Origin: Leptonema illini DSM 21528
Lineage (GTDB): Bacteria; Spirochaetota; Leptospiria; Leptospirales; Leptonemataceae
Direction: 5' to 3'
DNA length: 64,000 nucleotides
NCBI RefSeq assembly: GCF_000243335.1
Contig: NZ_JH597773.1
Span: 4,176,115-4,240,114, forward strand
Shown: positions 16,217-25,926 of the stretch, in pieces
Layout of the letters: every line of letters starts with the position of its first letter
How positions within the stretch are numbered: the stretch's first letter is position 1
Translations under genes and position numbers: made by a program
The notes under the pieces: generated by a model
What the model saw: only the letters and a program-made list of their open reading frames with translations
Told to the model about the DNA's origin: nothing
Databases searched by the model: none

Positions 16217-17023
16217 ATGCATGACGTCGCCGGCGCTCTGTTCTTCACGACCCTTGCCGGACTATCGACCGGACTGGGCAGCGTGCTTGCCATCGTCGCT
16301 CCGCGGTCGAATCGCAGCATTCTCTCGCTTTCGCTTGGATTTTCGGCCGGCGTAATGCTGTATATCTCGTTTATGGAATTGTTACCCGTCGCCCGCGAGG
16401 AATTTGATCGTGCCGGAACGGGGAGCGGGATGCTGTATGCGGTGCTTGCCTTCTTTGGCGGCATCATCGTCGTAGCTCTTATCGACCGTCTTGTGCCCGA
16501 AAGAGTTAACCCTCATGAAAGCCACGATGCGGCCGCACTTGATCCCGAGCATGATACAAACAGGCCGGCGAATAAGCTATTCCGACTGGGAGTGCTGACC
16601 GCCCTTTCTATCGGATTGCATAACTTTCCTGAGGGGGCTGCCGTCTTTTTCAGTAATCTGAGCGGGCAGCAGTTCGGATGGGGGGTAACGCTGGCCGTCG
16701 CCCTGCATAACATTCCCGAGGGTCTGGCCGTAGCCCTGCCTGTTTACTTCGCTACAGGAAGTCGGGCAAAGGCGCTTCTGTATTCGTTTGCTTCCGGCCT
16801 TGCCGAACCGATCGGAGCCGTTCTGGGTTATACGTTGCTTCTGCCGTTTCTCGGGCCAACGGTGATGGGTATCTCTTTCGCCGCCGTCGCCGGCATCATG
16901 GTCTTTCTCTCTCTTGATTCGCTGCTGCCGTCGGCGCTGGCGCATGGCCGACACCATGAGGCCGTGTACAGCGTCATGGCCGGCATGGCGCTGATGGCCG
17001 CCTCGCTATTGATGCTGGGCTGA
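16217..17023 (+). CDS. zupT: ZIP-family zinc transporter ZupT
   Basis: A 268-residue inner-membrane metal-ion importer with about eight hydrophobic segments. LHNFPEGAAVFF and LHNIPEGLAVALPVY are the paired HNxPEG metal-site motifs of TM4 and TM5. LGFSAGVMLYISFMELLP opens TM2. A variable acidic/His loop (about 95-120: HESHDAAALDPEHDTN) follows TM3. ZupT imports Zn2+ and, more weakly, Fe2+ and Mn2+. Its last 18 bases overlap the convergent TetR gene. Confidence 0.92.
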   Translation: MHDVAGALFFTTLAGLSTGLGSVLAIVAPRSNRSILSLSLGFSAGVMLYISFMELLPVAREEFDRAGTGSGMLYAVLAFFGGIIVVALIDRLVPERVNPHESHDAAALDPEHDTNRPANKLFRLGVLTALSIGLHNFPEGAAVFFSNLSGQQFGWGVTLAVALHNIPEGLAVALPVYFATGSRAKALLYSFASGLAEPIGAVLGYTLLLPFLGPTVMGISFAAVAGIMVFLSLDSLLPSALAHGRHHEAVYSVMAGMALMAASLLMLG

Positions 17024-17581
17024 GCCGCGCACCGCATCCCAGCAGGATCGTATCGTCTCTTCAAGCACCTTTCCGCGGATGGGCGTTCCGCGCAGATGCA
17101 GGTCGGCCAGCGATATGACCGACCCGTAAAGCAGAGCGAGCGTGATCTCGGAGTTCAGATTGCGGATGGCGCCCGACCGTCTTGCCTCGCGAAGCAACTT
17201 TCGTATCGGCTTGTACTCGTCGGTTCCGCGTCGGGTGGTCTCGTTGATGATCGGCGAATCGACATATCGCGTCAGGAAGCGAAACTCGTCGGGGTGTTCT
17301 ATGAAATGGAAGAAGAGATTCTTCCAGATCAATCGAAAACGTTCCTCATACGGGAGGTCGGCGTCATAGCCGCGCAGCAACGCCGCCCCCATACTGGTTT
17401 TCAGTTCCTGATAGAGCGTGTCGATGAGCTGTTCTTTGCTCTGAAAGAACTGGTAGATGGTCCCGGCGGCGACTCCGGCACGGCGGGCAACGTCGGGTAC
17501 GGACGTGCCATGAATGCCGTGTTCGATGATGAGGCTGAGAGCGCATCGCAGGATGAGTTCTCGTTTTTCTGGACTGTTCAT
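17006..17581 (-). CDS. TetR/AcrR-family transcriptional regulator
   Basis: A 191-residue repressor-type protein. Residues about 6-52 are the TetR helix-turn-helix: ILRCALSLIIEHGIHGTSVP, then DVARRAGVAAGTIYQFFQSK. The C-terminal helical domain would bind a ligand and dimerise. It converges on zupT with an 18-base overlap, and the glycosyltransferase gene lies upstream on the same strand. The target is unknown; the dyad at 17657-17688, about 75 bases before the start codon, is a possible site. Confidence 0.88.
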   Translation of the reverse strand: MNSPEKRELILRCALSLIIEHGIHGTSVPDVARRAGVAAGTIYQFFQSKEQLIDTLYQELKTSMGAALLRGYDADLPYEERFRLIWKNLFFHFIEHPDEFRFLTRYVDSPIINETTRRGTDEYKPIRKLLREARRSGAIRNLNSEITLALLYGSVISLADLHLRGTPIRGKVLEETIRSCWDAVRGSAQHQ

Positions 17582-17656
17582 AGAGGAGCCTGCTGAGGAT
17601 CTTTTTTTTTCGAGAGTTCCATCGGCCTTCTATATGTCAGCGGCGTCAGGATGAGG

Positions 17657-17688
17657 CCGGAATTCACAGGTATTCAAACGAATTCCGG
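17657..17688. promoter_or_regulatory. 9-bp perfect inverted repeat upstream of the TetR gene
   Basis: CCGGAATTC (17657-17665) and GAATTCCGG (17680-17688), with 14 bases between, lie in the spacer between the glycosyltransferase stop and the TetR start. No T-run follows on either strand. It may be an operator for the adjacent regulator or a weak terminator. Confidence 0.45.
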
Positions 17689-17695
17689 AGCTCCG

Positions 17696-18571
17696 TTATT
17701 CTTTGCCTGCTTTCAAAACAGGCTCTATGTTTTTTTCCAGACTATCATAGTCCGCATTATCTGGGAATCCGTATTTTTTTTTCTGAGCGTTCAGGATGTT
17801 CCATTTTGATTTCAAAGCAATAAGAACGATACCCCTCTGCTCATCTGTCAATTGCTCTGTCTGCAAGATCTTGTACAGGGATTGCACGCGAAAGCGATCG
17901 ATGCTGCGCGTCGCGCTGAGCTGCTGCCACTGCCCCGATCTCTTGACCACATGCGGAACGGGAATCGGCGGAACCATGCCCATCGGATGTCGCAGGAAAT
18001 AACGAATCCAGAGGTCGTAGTCCTCGCAGGCGCGCAGGGCCGGATCAAATCCGCCCAGCGCGAAGAAGGTTGAACGTCGGATCATTGCGGAGCTTGCCGA
18101 TACGAGGCAGTGCTCAAGAGACTCGGCGAAAAGACGACCGGGAGAGGGTTGCAACCGAGCCGGTACCGTGATTGATGTGCCGCCCTTCAGCCATGTCTCG
18201 GCGCAATGCGACGCATGCAGGTGCGGACGCTGTGTCATATACGCAAGCTGCTCCTGCAATTTATGCGGCTGCCATAGGTCGTCGGAATCGAGAAAGGCAA
18301 GTAGAGAGTGGCGGGCGCGAGCCGCTCCGATATTTCGCGCCAGAGCAGGGCCGCGTCCAGGCCCGTAGAGGATGGTCAACGTTGTGTCGCTACGGCAGAG
18401 CGAGCGCATCTCTTCAGCGGCATAGGCATCGGCTTGAAGCTCTTCGCGCGAGCCGTCCAGCACGACGAGGATCTCGTCAGGTAGAACAGTGCCGGCAAGG
18501 ACCGAGGCGAGCGCCTCTTTGAGCAGCTGCGGCCTTTTGCGAACGGGGATGATTACGGAAACGTCGGGCAT
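17696..18571 (-). CDS. Family 2 glycosyltransferase
   Basis: A 291-residue inverting glycosyltransferase of GT-A fold. MPDVSVIIPVRKRPQLLKEA is the N-terminal nucleotide-binding strand, FLDSDDLW carries the DxD-type metal site, and ACEDYDLWIRY supplies the ED catalytic-base motif. No membrane segment is seen, so it probably acts at the cytoplasmic face on a glycan precursor. It is divergent from the UbiA-family gene (40-base gap). The sugar and acceptor are unknown; surface polysaccharide or LPS is likely. Confidence 0.9.
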   Translation of the reverse strand: MPDVSVIIPVRKRPQLLKEALASVLAGTVLPDEILVVLDGSREELQADAYAAEEMRSLCRSDTTLTILYGPGRGPALARNIGAARARHSLLAFLDSDDLWQPHKLQEQLAYMTQRPHLHASHCAETWLKGGTSITVPARLQPSPGRLFAESLEHCLVSASSAMIRRSTFFALGGFDPALRACEDYDLWIRYFLRHPMGMVPPIPVPHVVKRSGQWQQLSATRSIDRFRVQSLYKILQTEQLTDEQRGIVLIALKSKWNILNAQKKKYGFPDNADYDSLEKNIEPVLKAGKE

Positions 18572-18611
18572 ATATGGTTGACCCTGCAGTTTTTCAGGGA
18601 ATTCTGGACGG

Positions 18612-19514
18612 GTGCAAAAAGTAAAGGCTTATGTGCGGTTGATTCGCGTATATCAATGGACGAAGTCGGGCTTTATTTTCCTGCCCTTTGTCTTTTCTAC
18701 AAAGGCCATCTCGCTTGTGACCGAGCCTTTTGCCGATTACTCCCTCGTCATCCTTTCTGAAATCGCCTTCGCGTTTTTTGGCTTCTCTTTCATGGCAAGC
18801 GCCATCTACGTGCTCAACGACTGGAAGGATCGCGAACTCGACCGGCTTGATCCGAAGAAAAAGAAGCGTCCGCTTGCAAGCGGGACCGTCTCTGCGCTGG
18901 AGGGGGCTCTTATCGGAGTGGCTCTTGCCGTTTCTGGATTGTTTCTCGCTTCACAGGCCGGCACGATTACCGCAGGCATCGTTCTCGCTTATGCCGCTAT
19001 GAACGTCTTTTACACGTATTACGGTAAGAACGTCCTTCTGCTCGATGTCTTTATCATCTCTGTGGGTTTCGTGCTGCGTGTCCTGGCCGGCGCCTATGCC
19101 ATTGAGGTGGAGGCTTCTCCGTGGCTTCTGAGCTGCACCTTTTTCATCTCGCTTTTCCTTGGATTTTACAAGCGATACTTCGAGATCTCCAATGCTCCAG
19201 CCGAACCCATGCTTGGCGGACAGTACCGGCGTGAGTCGCTGAAAAGCTTCATTGATATCTCAGCCGGTCTCGCCATCATGACCTATTCGCTGTACACGAT
19301 TCAGGGAACGCATGCCGGGTCCATGCTGTATCTTACGATTCCCTTCGTCGTGATGGGAATCTTCAGGTATTACACGCTGCTTGATACGCCGGCAGAGATC
19401 GACGGCAATCCGTCTGACGTCTTGCTCGCCGATCTTTTTCTGGCTTTCGTCATCTTCGCCTGGGTGGCCGTCTGCTTCGGGCTGATCTTCTACTTCGAAT
19501 ATCTGCACGCTTAA
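18612..19514 (+). CDS. UbiA-family prenyltransferase, decaprenyl-phosphate phosphoribosyltransferase-like
   Basis: A 300-residue membrane protein with about eight to nine hydrophobic segments. LNDWKDRELDRLDPKKKKRP is the first Asp-rich NDxxDxxxD motif followed by the basic RPLASG turn. YTYYGKNVLLLDVFIISVGF holds the second region. The K/R-rich loop and overall pattern resemble enzymes that join phosphoribosyl pyrophosphate to polyprenyl phosphate more than quinone prenyltransferases (inference). Start is GTG 18612. It neighbours a divergent glycosyltransferase, fitting a glycan-precursor role. Confidence 0.8.
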   Translation: MQKVKAYVRLIRVYQWTKSGFIFLPFVFSTKAISLVTEPFADYSLVILSEIAFAFFGFSFMASAIYVLNDWKDRELDRLDPKKKKRPLASGTVSALEGALIGVALAVSGLFLASQAGTITAGIVLAYAAMNVFYTYYGKNVLLLDVFIISVGFVLRVLAGAYAIEVEASPWLLSCTFFISLFLGFYKRYFEISNAPAEPMLGGQYRRESLKSFIDISAGLAIMTYSLYTIQGTHAGSMLYLTIPFVVMGIFRYYTLLDTPAEIDGNPSDVLLADLFLAFVIFAWVAVCFGLIFYFEYLHA

Positions 19515-19516
19515 AA

Positions 19517-19547
19517 TCCGACCCGGCCTCCTGAGTTTCGGGACGGA
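19517..19547 (-). terminator. Hairpin terminator at the end of the GH2 operon
   Basis: TCCGACCCG and CGGGACGGA pair over 9 bases with one mismatch. Read leftward, the stem is followed by TTTTAAG. It lies between convergent genes and would end the leftward glycoside operon. Confidence 0.5.
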
Positions 19548-19567
19548 AAGGGTTCTGAGTGCAGACC

Positions 19568-21366
19568 TTACGACGCCGGGAGATCCTGGGTGCGCTTGAA
19601 CTCGCGCAGCAGGGCGTCGTTGATCGATCTCATCGCCTCGACGTCCATCTTGACGATCCTGCGATCATATGTGACGAATCCGTTTACCTCGTCTTCGACG
19701 TCCGATACCTGTGTGTACACGAGGGCGGATAACCCTTTCTCTATCTGCGGCTGCACCTGTCTGGAGTAAAGGTCAGTAACGGCCTTTCGATAATCTGCCT
19801 GCGACTTGAATACCTTATAGCCGAAGATCCTCTTCGCATCGAATAGATGTCCGTCGACCGGAAGGCTGTATCCGCCGAATTCGGTTAATGCCAGGATGCG
19901 CCTTCGGGCGTCTTTTCGCGCAAAGCGGATTTTTGTGAAGTAGATATGCCTGCTGTGATAGTGCCCGACTTTTTGATCGGACCATCCGCTGGCATGATCG
20001 ATCAGTCTCGTTCTGTCGATGGAGGCGACGGAATCGGCGATGCGCCGGGCGTCAAACTGCCCCCAGGCTTCGTTGAAGGGAACCCACGTGTTGATGCAGA
20101 CCGTGTTTTTCAGATGTGCGAGCATCTCTGCAAGCTCCACTTCGAACTGCCGACGGCCTTCGGCGTTCTTACGACCGAAAAGACGATAGCGATGATCTTT
20201 CAGATGAATACCGGCGATGGCGAGAATTCCATGAAAGAGGATGTCCTTGCGCTCGCTTCCGCTAACCATATCCTGCCAGACAAGCATGCCCAATCGGTCG
20301 CAATGATAGTACCACGCAGAGGCTCGATCTTGATATGCTTGCGCAGCATGTTGAATCCCATGCTTTTCATCAGCTCGATATCGTAGATCATCGCTTCGTC
20401 GGATGGTGGCGTTAACAGTCCATCCGGATAATATCCCTGATCAAGGACGCCTGTCTGAAAATACGGATTGCCGTTCAGATAGAACTGGGTCCGGCCTTTT
20501 GCGTCTTTTCGCATCTCGAAATGGCGCATGCCGAAATAGCTCTGGATAACGTCGTCGCCGCACTGCACGGTCAGATCATAGAGATGCGGCGTCTCGGGCG
20601 TCCAGGCGTGTAATTCTTTAAGGGGAAGAACGATCGTATCGCCGTCGGTCCGGGCCGTACCCTGCACGATTCCGTTGAGGCGCGCCTCTACGCTGACGAC
20701 GCCCGTTCCTGTACGGTCTACTTCTATCTTCAGAGCCTGTTCATGATAGAGCGGCGTCAGTCGCAGGTCTCTGATATGCGTAGAAGGCAGGCTTTCCATC
20801 CAGACTGTCTGCCAGATGCCCGATTGCGGCGTGTACCAGATACCTCCTCTCTCGATGCGTTGTTTGCCCGTTTGATGGCATCCGGTATCACTGATGTCGG
20901 TGACGACAAGCCTGATGTCGATCTCATCTCCCGTTAAGAAGTCCGTAATGTCGAAACGGAAGGGCGTATATCCACCCGTATGCGTGCCGACCTCGCGATC
21001 ATTGATGAAAAGCGTCGCCGTTTGATCGACCGCTCCGAAGTGAATCACAAGTCGATCTTTCATGAAGCCGTGAGGCAATGTTATCTTCCTGTGATAGTGG
21101 AGGTATTCGCCGGGGCGGACGGAGCGCTGCACGCCGGACAGGACGCTTTCAGGCGAGAAGGGAACGAGGATTTTCCCCTCATAAGAAGAGCAGGTCTCGC
21201 TCTCGTTGATCGAGTAAGACCAGTATCCGTTCAGATTCAGATAGCTATCACGCCGCATCTGAGGGCGAGGGTATTCAGCGAGAACGTTATCCGGATCAAT
21301 CGCATCCGCCCACGGTGTGCGAAGCGTGGTGCCTTCTTGCCGATCGAAGCTCGAATCTCTTACCAT
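19568..21366 (-). pseudogene. Glycoside hydrolase family 2 enzyme (beta-galactosidase/glucuronidase type), frameshifted
   Basis: Two leftward frames together make a full GH2 enzyme of about 600 residues. The first (21366 to about 20315) has the jelly-roll sugar-binding domain (YLNLNGYWSYSINESE; GGIWYTPQSGIWQTVWMES) and the immunoglobulin-like domain. The second holds the TIM barrel with acid/base Glu in WVPFNEAWGQFD and nucleophile Glu in LTEFGGYSLP. The frame breaks at CTG-CG-TGG (20319-20312), where one base is missing between the Arg and Trp codons. As given, translation stops after 388 residues without a catalytic site. It overlaps the DUF2804 gene by 7 bases and is last in a transporter/DUF2804/glycosidase operon. 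The exact sugar is unknown. Confidence 0.85.
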
Positions 21367-22385
21367 CGGTTGCGTACCTTTTCTGCAAATCCGAAGGCCT
21401 TTTCGATATTCAACGCCGTCCCGTCGTCGAGAACGACCCTGCCCGTGAATTGCCCGAAGACCTGATGAGCGTCATGCCGTATGAGAAGCAGATTGACGTC
21501 TGTGCGATTCTCGAAAACGGGCTCGAAGGTTAACGCAAGACGTCCGTCGTCCGATGTGAAATTCCAGGCGGACATAAAATCGTCGCGGCCGTTTTTTGCG
21601 GGAATACCGAAATGAACCTCGCCGAGCTTATGAGCCTGGCCCTTGTAGAAGACCATATTCTCGCTCGCCGCCGACGTATCTCCGAATCCATAACCCAGAT
21701 TGAAGCCGAACGTGCTGCCATCGGGCAGGTCAACGGATAGAGAACTCCAGTACCAGGTGTTGTCGTAGGTCCATACGCCGCGGCCCCAGTCGAGAACGGC
21801 GCGATTGCCGGTGAGATCGACGGACTCATCACCAAGCGTATAACCTCCGCTGGCCTTCATGCAGTTCACCTTTTCGTTATAATAGAAGGCATGCCTTTTC
21901 TCGAAAGGCGTGACGATGACCATCGTCTCTTCGGGCATCTCGTTCAGAACAAGCTCGGCATGGAATGGCTTTCTATCTGCGAAGTTGTCGATGTCGATCG
22001 TGATTTGCTTCTGTTCCGGGCTCGCCTCCATATCTATGAGCATGCCTCCCTTTTTGAAGAGGGTGCGGCCAGATGAGCTCGTCGGGGGCAGATTCAAGCC
22101 ACCGAGCGGCAGTATCGAAAACCTCTGACAGTCCTGCTTGTGACGCTTCTCGAAATCAAATACGGTGACGCCTCCGACACCCATATATCCGTTATCGGCG
22201 ACGACGAAGGATAGCCCTTTCTGTCGATTACCGACGAAATAGTAATCCCATTCTTTGATGCGAAATTTTGATGCGCGGATGCGACTGCGGTCGTAGGTGA
22301 GAAGCGGCTTCGTAGCATAGCCGACCTCGATCAAATCCCCGTTTTCGTCGTGCAGGGGATGCTCAGTTGTGATTCTTCTGTTCAT
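21360..22385 (-). CDS. DUF2804 family protein
   Basis: A 341-residue protein. VLDWGRGVWTYDNTWYWSSL is the signature of the DUF2804 family, whose biochemical role is not known to me. FGFNLGYGFGDTSAASENM and GKLGEVHF-like residues (HKLGEVHFGIP) further support it. No signal peptide or membrane helix is visible. It overlaps the transporter gene by 23 bases and the GH2 gene by 7, so it was translated with them and probably acted on the same glycoside or lipid-linked sugar. Confidence 0.85.
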   Translation of the reverse strand: MNRRITTEHPLHDENGDLIEVGYATKPLLTYDRSRIRASKFRIKEWDYYFVGNRQKGLSFVVADNGYMGVGGVTVFDFEKRHKQDCQRFSILPLGGLNLPPTSSSGRTLFKKGGMLIDMEASPEQKQITIDIDNFADRKPFHAELVLNEMPEETMVIVTPFEKRHAFYYNEKVNCMKASGGYTLGDESVDLTGNRAVLDWGRGVWTYDNTWYWSSLSVDLPDGSTFGFNLGYGFGDTSAASENMVFYKGQAHKLGEVHFGIPAKNGRDDFMSAWNFTSDDGRLALTFEPVFENRTDVNLLLIRHDAHQVFGQFTGRVVLDDGTALNIEKAFGFAEKVRNRW

Positions 22386-23186
22386 GGGCTTTTCCAGGTT
22401 GTGCGAGATTTTTGTATCGGTCGCTTTTCATAGCCTTTATGATGATGCCGGCGGGAATAAAGGCAAGCAGGCCGACGAGCGTGCCGCCCAGATAGATCTC
22501 AGGAATGGGCGTCGACTGGATAACGCCGAAGGCGTCCGTGTAGGTGGAGTCGCTGCTTTTGATAATGGCCGATCCGATAAAGGGGCCGGCCACCATCGGA
22601 ATCATAATAAAAAAGAACATACGGATGCCCGAAAACACCCCGATATGCGATACGGGCAGGAGATCCCGTCCCGCCGAGTTGAGCACGACCATCGAGATCA
22701 GATACGATCCCATCATGATGATGGCCGCTCCGGCAGTCACCAGCTGCGCCGTCAGGTCGAACGTCTTGAATCCCACACCCGAAAGGTAGATGGCCATCAT
22801 TCCGGCAAGATAGACGACGATAGAGCCGATGAGCAGGCCTTTTTTATCAAACCTGTCGACAAGGCGTCCTCCAAGGATGCTGATCAGCGAGGCGAAGATG
22901 AGGATGGCCGCAAGAAGCAGGGCATAATCCTTGATGCCGAGATAAAACTCAAAGTAGATGATGAAGTAGGGAAGAAATACCTGCTGCGCAATTCCGAGGA
23001 TGCAGATGCTCATATAAACGGTATAGAGCAGCCAGTGCTGCTTCATCGTCGAGAGTTGAAAGCCGTAGAGAAGATCTTTCATGTAGTGGGTCTGCGCGCG
23101 CTGGCGGGGTACATCCTGAACAAGCAAGAAGCCCAGGACGCCGGCGATGATGACGACGATACCGACGATAAAAAAGAAGGCCTTCC
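22363..23186 (-). pseudogene. MFS transporter, C-terminal part, severed by an insertion sequence
   Basis: The frame entering from the insertion at 23186 reads WKAFFFIVGIVVIIAGVLGF and continues through about six to seven further hydrophobic segments to the stop at 22363. RLVDRFDKKGLLIGS is the MFS loop 8-9 motif. It matches in register with the N-terminal part at 24902-25441, so both were one transporter of about 455 residues. An internal Met at 23127 could start a fragment, but no transport is expected. The operon partners suggest sugar or glycoside uptake. Confidence 0.85.
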
Positions 23187-23221
23187 AGAGTCTGTCGAAA
23201 AACCTATCTCGTTAAGCGCGT

Positions 23222-23247
23222 GAGCTCCCGGTCGCCCGACCGGGCTC
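23222..23247. terminator. Hairpin at the transposase 3' end inside the IS
   Basis: CCCGGTCG pairs with CGACCGGG within GAGCTCCCGGTCG/CGACCGGGCTC, a GC-rich stem of about 11 pairs with one bulge. It lies between the transposase stop and the left terminal repeat. No long T-run follows. Confidence 0.5.
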
Positions 23248-23251
23248 TTGC

Positions 23252-24828
23252 TCAGATATTGTCAGCCGCAATCGGATTTACCCGGACAAACCCGATCATT
23301 CGGGCAAGGTTATGGGCAATGCACCGCTCAGACCATTCAACTTGAACCCTTTCTCTTGTTCGCCGCAAGAACTGCCAGCCATTACGAGCACTTTTCATCA
23401 CACCAAAGACGCCCTCGACAGATGGAAATCGGCGAGCATAGGTTTTCTTCCCATCTGGAGTTGCCAGCTTCTCTCTCATGAGAAGGGTAAGGGGATTGGA
23501 AATAGACCGCATCCCCGTTTTCTTTTTTTGCTTCCATGATGGGGAGGTAAACTACGGACTTGTAAATCGGGAATATGTTTGGTCTGAATCCAGAGCTCTT
23601 TGCGCTTGCCTTCCGGGCCAATACATTGCTCTTTCATAGAGCACCGGGAACAGCCATAACGTCGATAGTGCCGGTAGAGGACTCCCTGTAGATTTCTCTC
23701 GCGCTGGAAGGTGAGGATTTCGCCGGCCGGACACTGAAAGCAATCGTTGTCTCGGTCGTAGTGGAATTGCAACAAGGCATGGCTGCTCTCAATCAGAGGC
23801 GGTTCAGCGGCAGCCTCATTTCTTTCCTCCGGCTTGATCTTACCGCCGGTCTTCTTGTGTGCCAGTTCCCGGTCTGGCATATAGAGGTCATGCCCTGTAA
23901 GCTCTTTGAGAATATTCTCGCTCGCATATCCACAATCGAGAACGTATTTGATTTCGTCTGTTTTTTTGGGAAGGAACTCCGCCTTTACGCCCTCAACTCT
24001 GTTCACAAGCGAACTGGTGAATGTACTGTCGCTCTGTCCCGTAACAATTTCCTGATAAACAATCATGCCACTCTGGAAATCCACTGCATTCTGGGCCGAA
24101 TAACCCACGATGAAGCTGTTGGATCCGTCTTTGTGCCAGTCTGCATCTGGATCTGTAAGATGAACTCGCTTTCGGTCAGGTCTGGATTTCAAGAACTCCA
24201 GCCCCAGAGACAGCTTCTCTTTCTGGATCTCCAGTTGTTGGATTTTCTTTGCCAGTAATTCCTGTTCTGCATCGTTCTGTGATGCCTCCCATTCATCGTA
24301 GCGTTTCTTACAGACAGATTCAAGATGCTCGTAACGCCTTTCAAGTTCCTCGCGAGTGCCTATATCCCGTCTGTTTGCACTGGCCTTGATCTTTGTGCTG
24401 TCAATGCTGACGGTATCCAGATCGATGAATCCCGATTCGATACCGAGGAACACTGTCTGCGTGAACAATTCCTGAATTGCTGCCGCATGCCTCAGCCGGA
24501 ACTTTCCGAGGGTTGAATGATCCATCTCCATCCCACCGGACAGATACATCAAATCTGCACGCTGTCCGAGATCTCGCTCAAGGGCTCGCATGGAAAGGTT
24601 TCCATACAACAATGAATAGATGATGATAGCCAGAACTCGGTCGGGCGGCATGGCCGGGCGACCTCCCTGCTTCGAATCATTCCTGTAACTCGCATCAAAG
24701 CGGCTGAGATCTAGCCGCCGGACCGTCTCAAGCAGGCGGGAGATGGGATGATCCTCCGGAAACAACTCCGAGAAATTCAAGATAACGATCTGGCTCTGAT
24801 CAGAGTCAGGCTGTTTGTAGCGTGCCAT
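23252..24828 (-). CDS. IS1182-family transposase, frameshifted near its C-terminus
   Basis: Starts at MARYKQPDSDQS (24828). LNFSELFPEDHPISRLLETV and GGRPAMPPDRVLAIIIYSLL are the IS1182/IS5-like N-terminal region. DLDTVSIDSTKIKASANRRD gives the first catalytic Asp, VLDCGYASENILKEL the second, and VEGVFGVMKSARNGWQF the C-terminal Glu region. The last part lies in a different frame (23512-23252). The switch fits a -1 shift at a run of seven A (reading strand, about 23523-23529), either programmed slippage or loss of one A. Without it, the protein ends at 23476 and lacks the catalytic Glu. The full product would be about 525 residues. Confidence 0.85.
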
Positions 24829-24901
24829 GCTCCCCGATAATCTACCCGGCCGGTAATTTCCAGGGGAATTCAGAATTGATTCAGGTTTTTCGACAGACTC
24901 T

Positions 24902-25441
24902 CCACTCGCCCCGCTGTGTATAACCATCGAGCGCTCCAAAAACGACGAGCATACCCAGCAGCGGCATCGTCGCAATAAGCCCCTCGGCCTTCCCGCGATT
25001 CGTCGGATGCGTGACGTCCGTTACCCAGGCGTTGAAGGCGGCGTCGTTAGCCGTAGAACCGATGAACGTCATGAGGCAGTCGAGTACGATGATCAGCGTC
25101 ACCGTCGCGGCGACGACCTCGAAACCCGGGAACCAGCTCCCCACCGTCTCTTTGTTGATGAAGCCGAAGCCTATGATCGAAACGCCCCAGATGATATAGC
25201 CCGACCACATGAAGATGCGTCGGCGGCCCAGTCGGTCCGAGAGGGCGCCCATCGTCAGCGTCGCTACCGTGGCGACGATGGCGCTCGCAGCGACCATCGC
25301 GGCGATGGCATCGGGATCAAACGTCACCGTCTTGTAGAGGTAGACGTTCAGATACATATTCTCGATGGTCCAGGCCACCTGTCCGATCAGCCCGAAAAGT
25401 GTGAAGACCGTCCAGATCTTCGCCGGTATGCGTTCGCTCAT
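24902..25441 (-). pseudogene. MFS transporter, N-terminal part, severed by an insertion sequence
   Basis: Starts at MSERIPAKIWTVFTLFGLIG and contains about five hydrophobic segments. GALSDRLGRRRIFMWSGYII is the classic MFS loop 2-3 motif. TNRGKAEGLIATMPLLGMLV leads to GEW, where the insertion sequence begins. The last residues of the open frame (RVCRKT) are read from IS sequence. The remaining half is at 22363-23186. It was the first gene of the glycoside operon, so polar effects on the downstream genes are likely. Confidence 0.85.
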
Positions 25442-25613
25442 GACCCTTCCCTCCGCCCGAGGCGGATTCCGAACATTTGTTTTTTAATGTACTGTGACGG
25501 GGGACGTAGTTCGGTTACAAGCATTTTTGGGCTCGCCGGATGCGCGGGCGCTGTGGTGCAGCACGATCTTCGATTCTGCTTGACCGGGCACGCTTCGAAC
25601 CGAGATCTGGCTC

Positions 25614-25865
25614 ATGCCTACCTACACATATCAGTGCCGGGATTGCGGCCATACGTATGATGCGTTCCAGTCCATGAAAGACGATCCGCATACCGAATGC
25701 CCCGCCTGTAAGGGGCATGTCGATCGGTTGATCGGAGCCGGTGCCGGAATCGTATTCAAGGGCTCCGGATTTTATGTCACCGACTACAAGAAACCGGGCT
25801 CGTCGGGCGGCGATTCTTCGGCCGCTCCGGCATCAAGCGGATCAAGCAGCTCTTCGGATTCCTGA
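25614..25865 (+). CDS. FmdB-family zinc-ribbon protein
   Basis: An 83-residue protein. CRDCGHTYDAF and CPACKGHVDRLI give the CxxC...CxxC zinc ribbon of FmdB/regulatory-protein-type small proteins. VFKGSGFYVTDY is the conserved FKGxGFYxTDY tail. The last 25 residues are a Ser/Gly-rich low-complexity tail. Members are often called putative regulators, but the role is unproven. Confidence 0.9.
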   Translation: MPTYTYQCRDCGHTYDAFQSMKDDPHTECPACKGHVDRLIGAGAGIVFKGSGFYVTDYKKPGSSGGDSSAAPASSGSSSSSDS

Positions 25866-25926
25866 GCTGGAAAGCGAATCCGAAAACTATTTGATCTGTA
25901 TGCGTCTCGCTTAAAAGTCAGCCCGG

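Larger units (their letters stand above)
23187..24901 (-). mobile_element. IS1182-like insertion sequence, 1715 bp
   Basis: Perfect 19-bp terminal inverted repeats bound it: agagtctgtcgaaaaacct at 23187-23205 and its complement at 24883-24901. It carries one transposase gene on the minus strand and interrupts an MFS transporter gene within a GEW/KAFF junction. No long target duplication is visible; at most GG is shared. A strong hairpin (23222-23247) follows the transposase. Confidence 0.9.
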
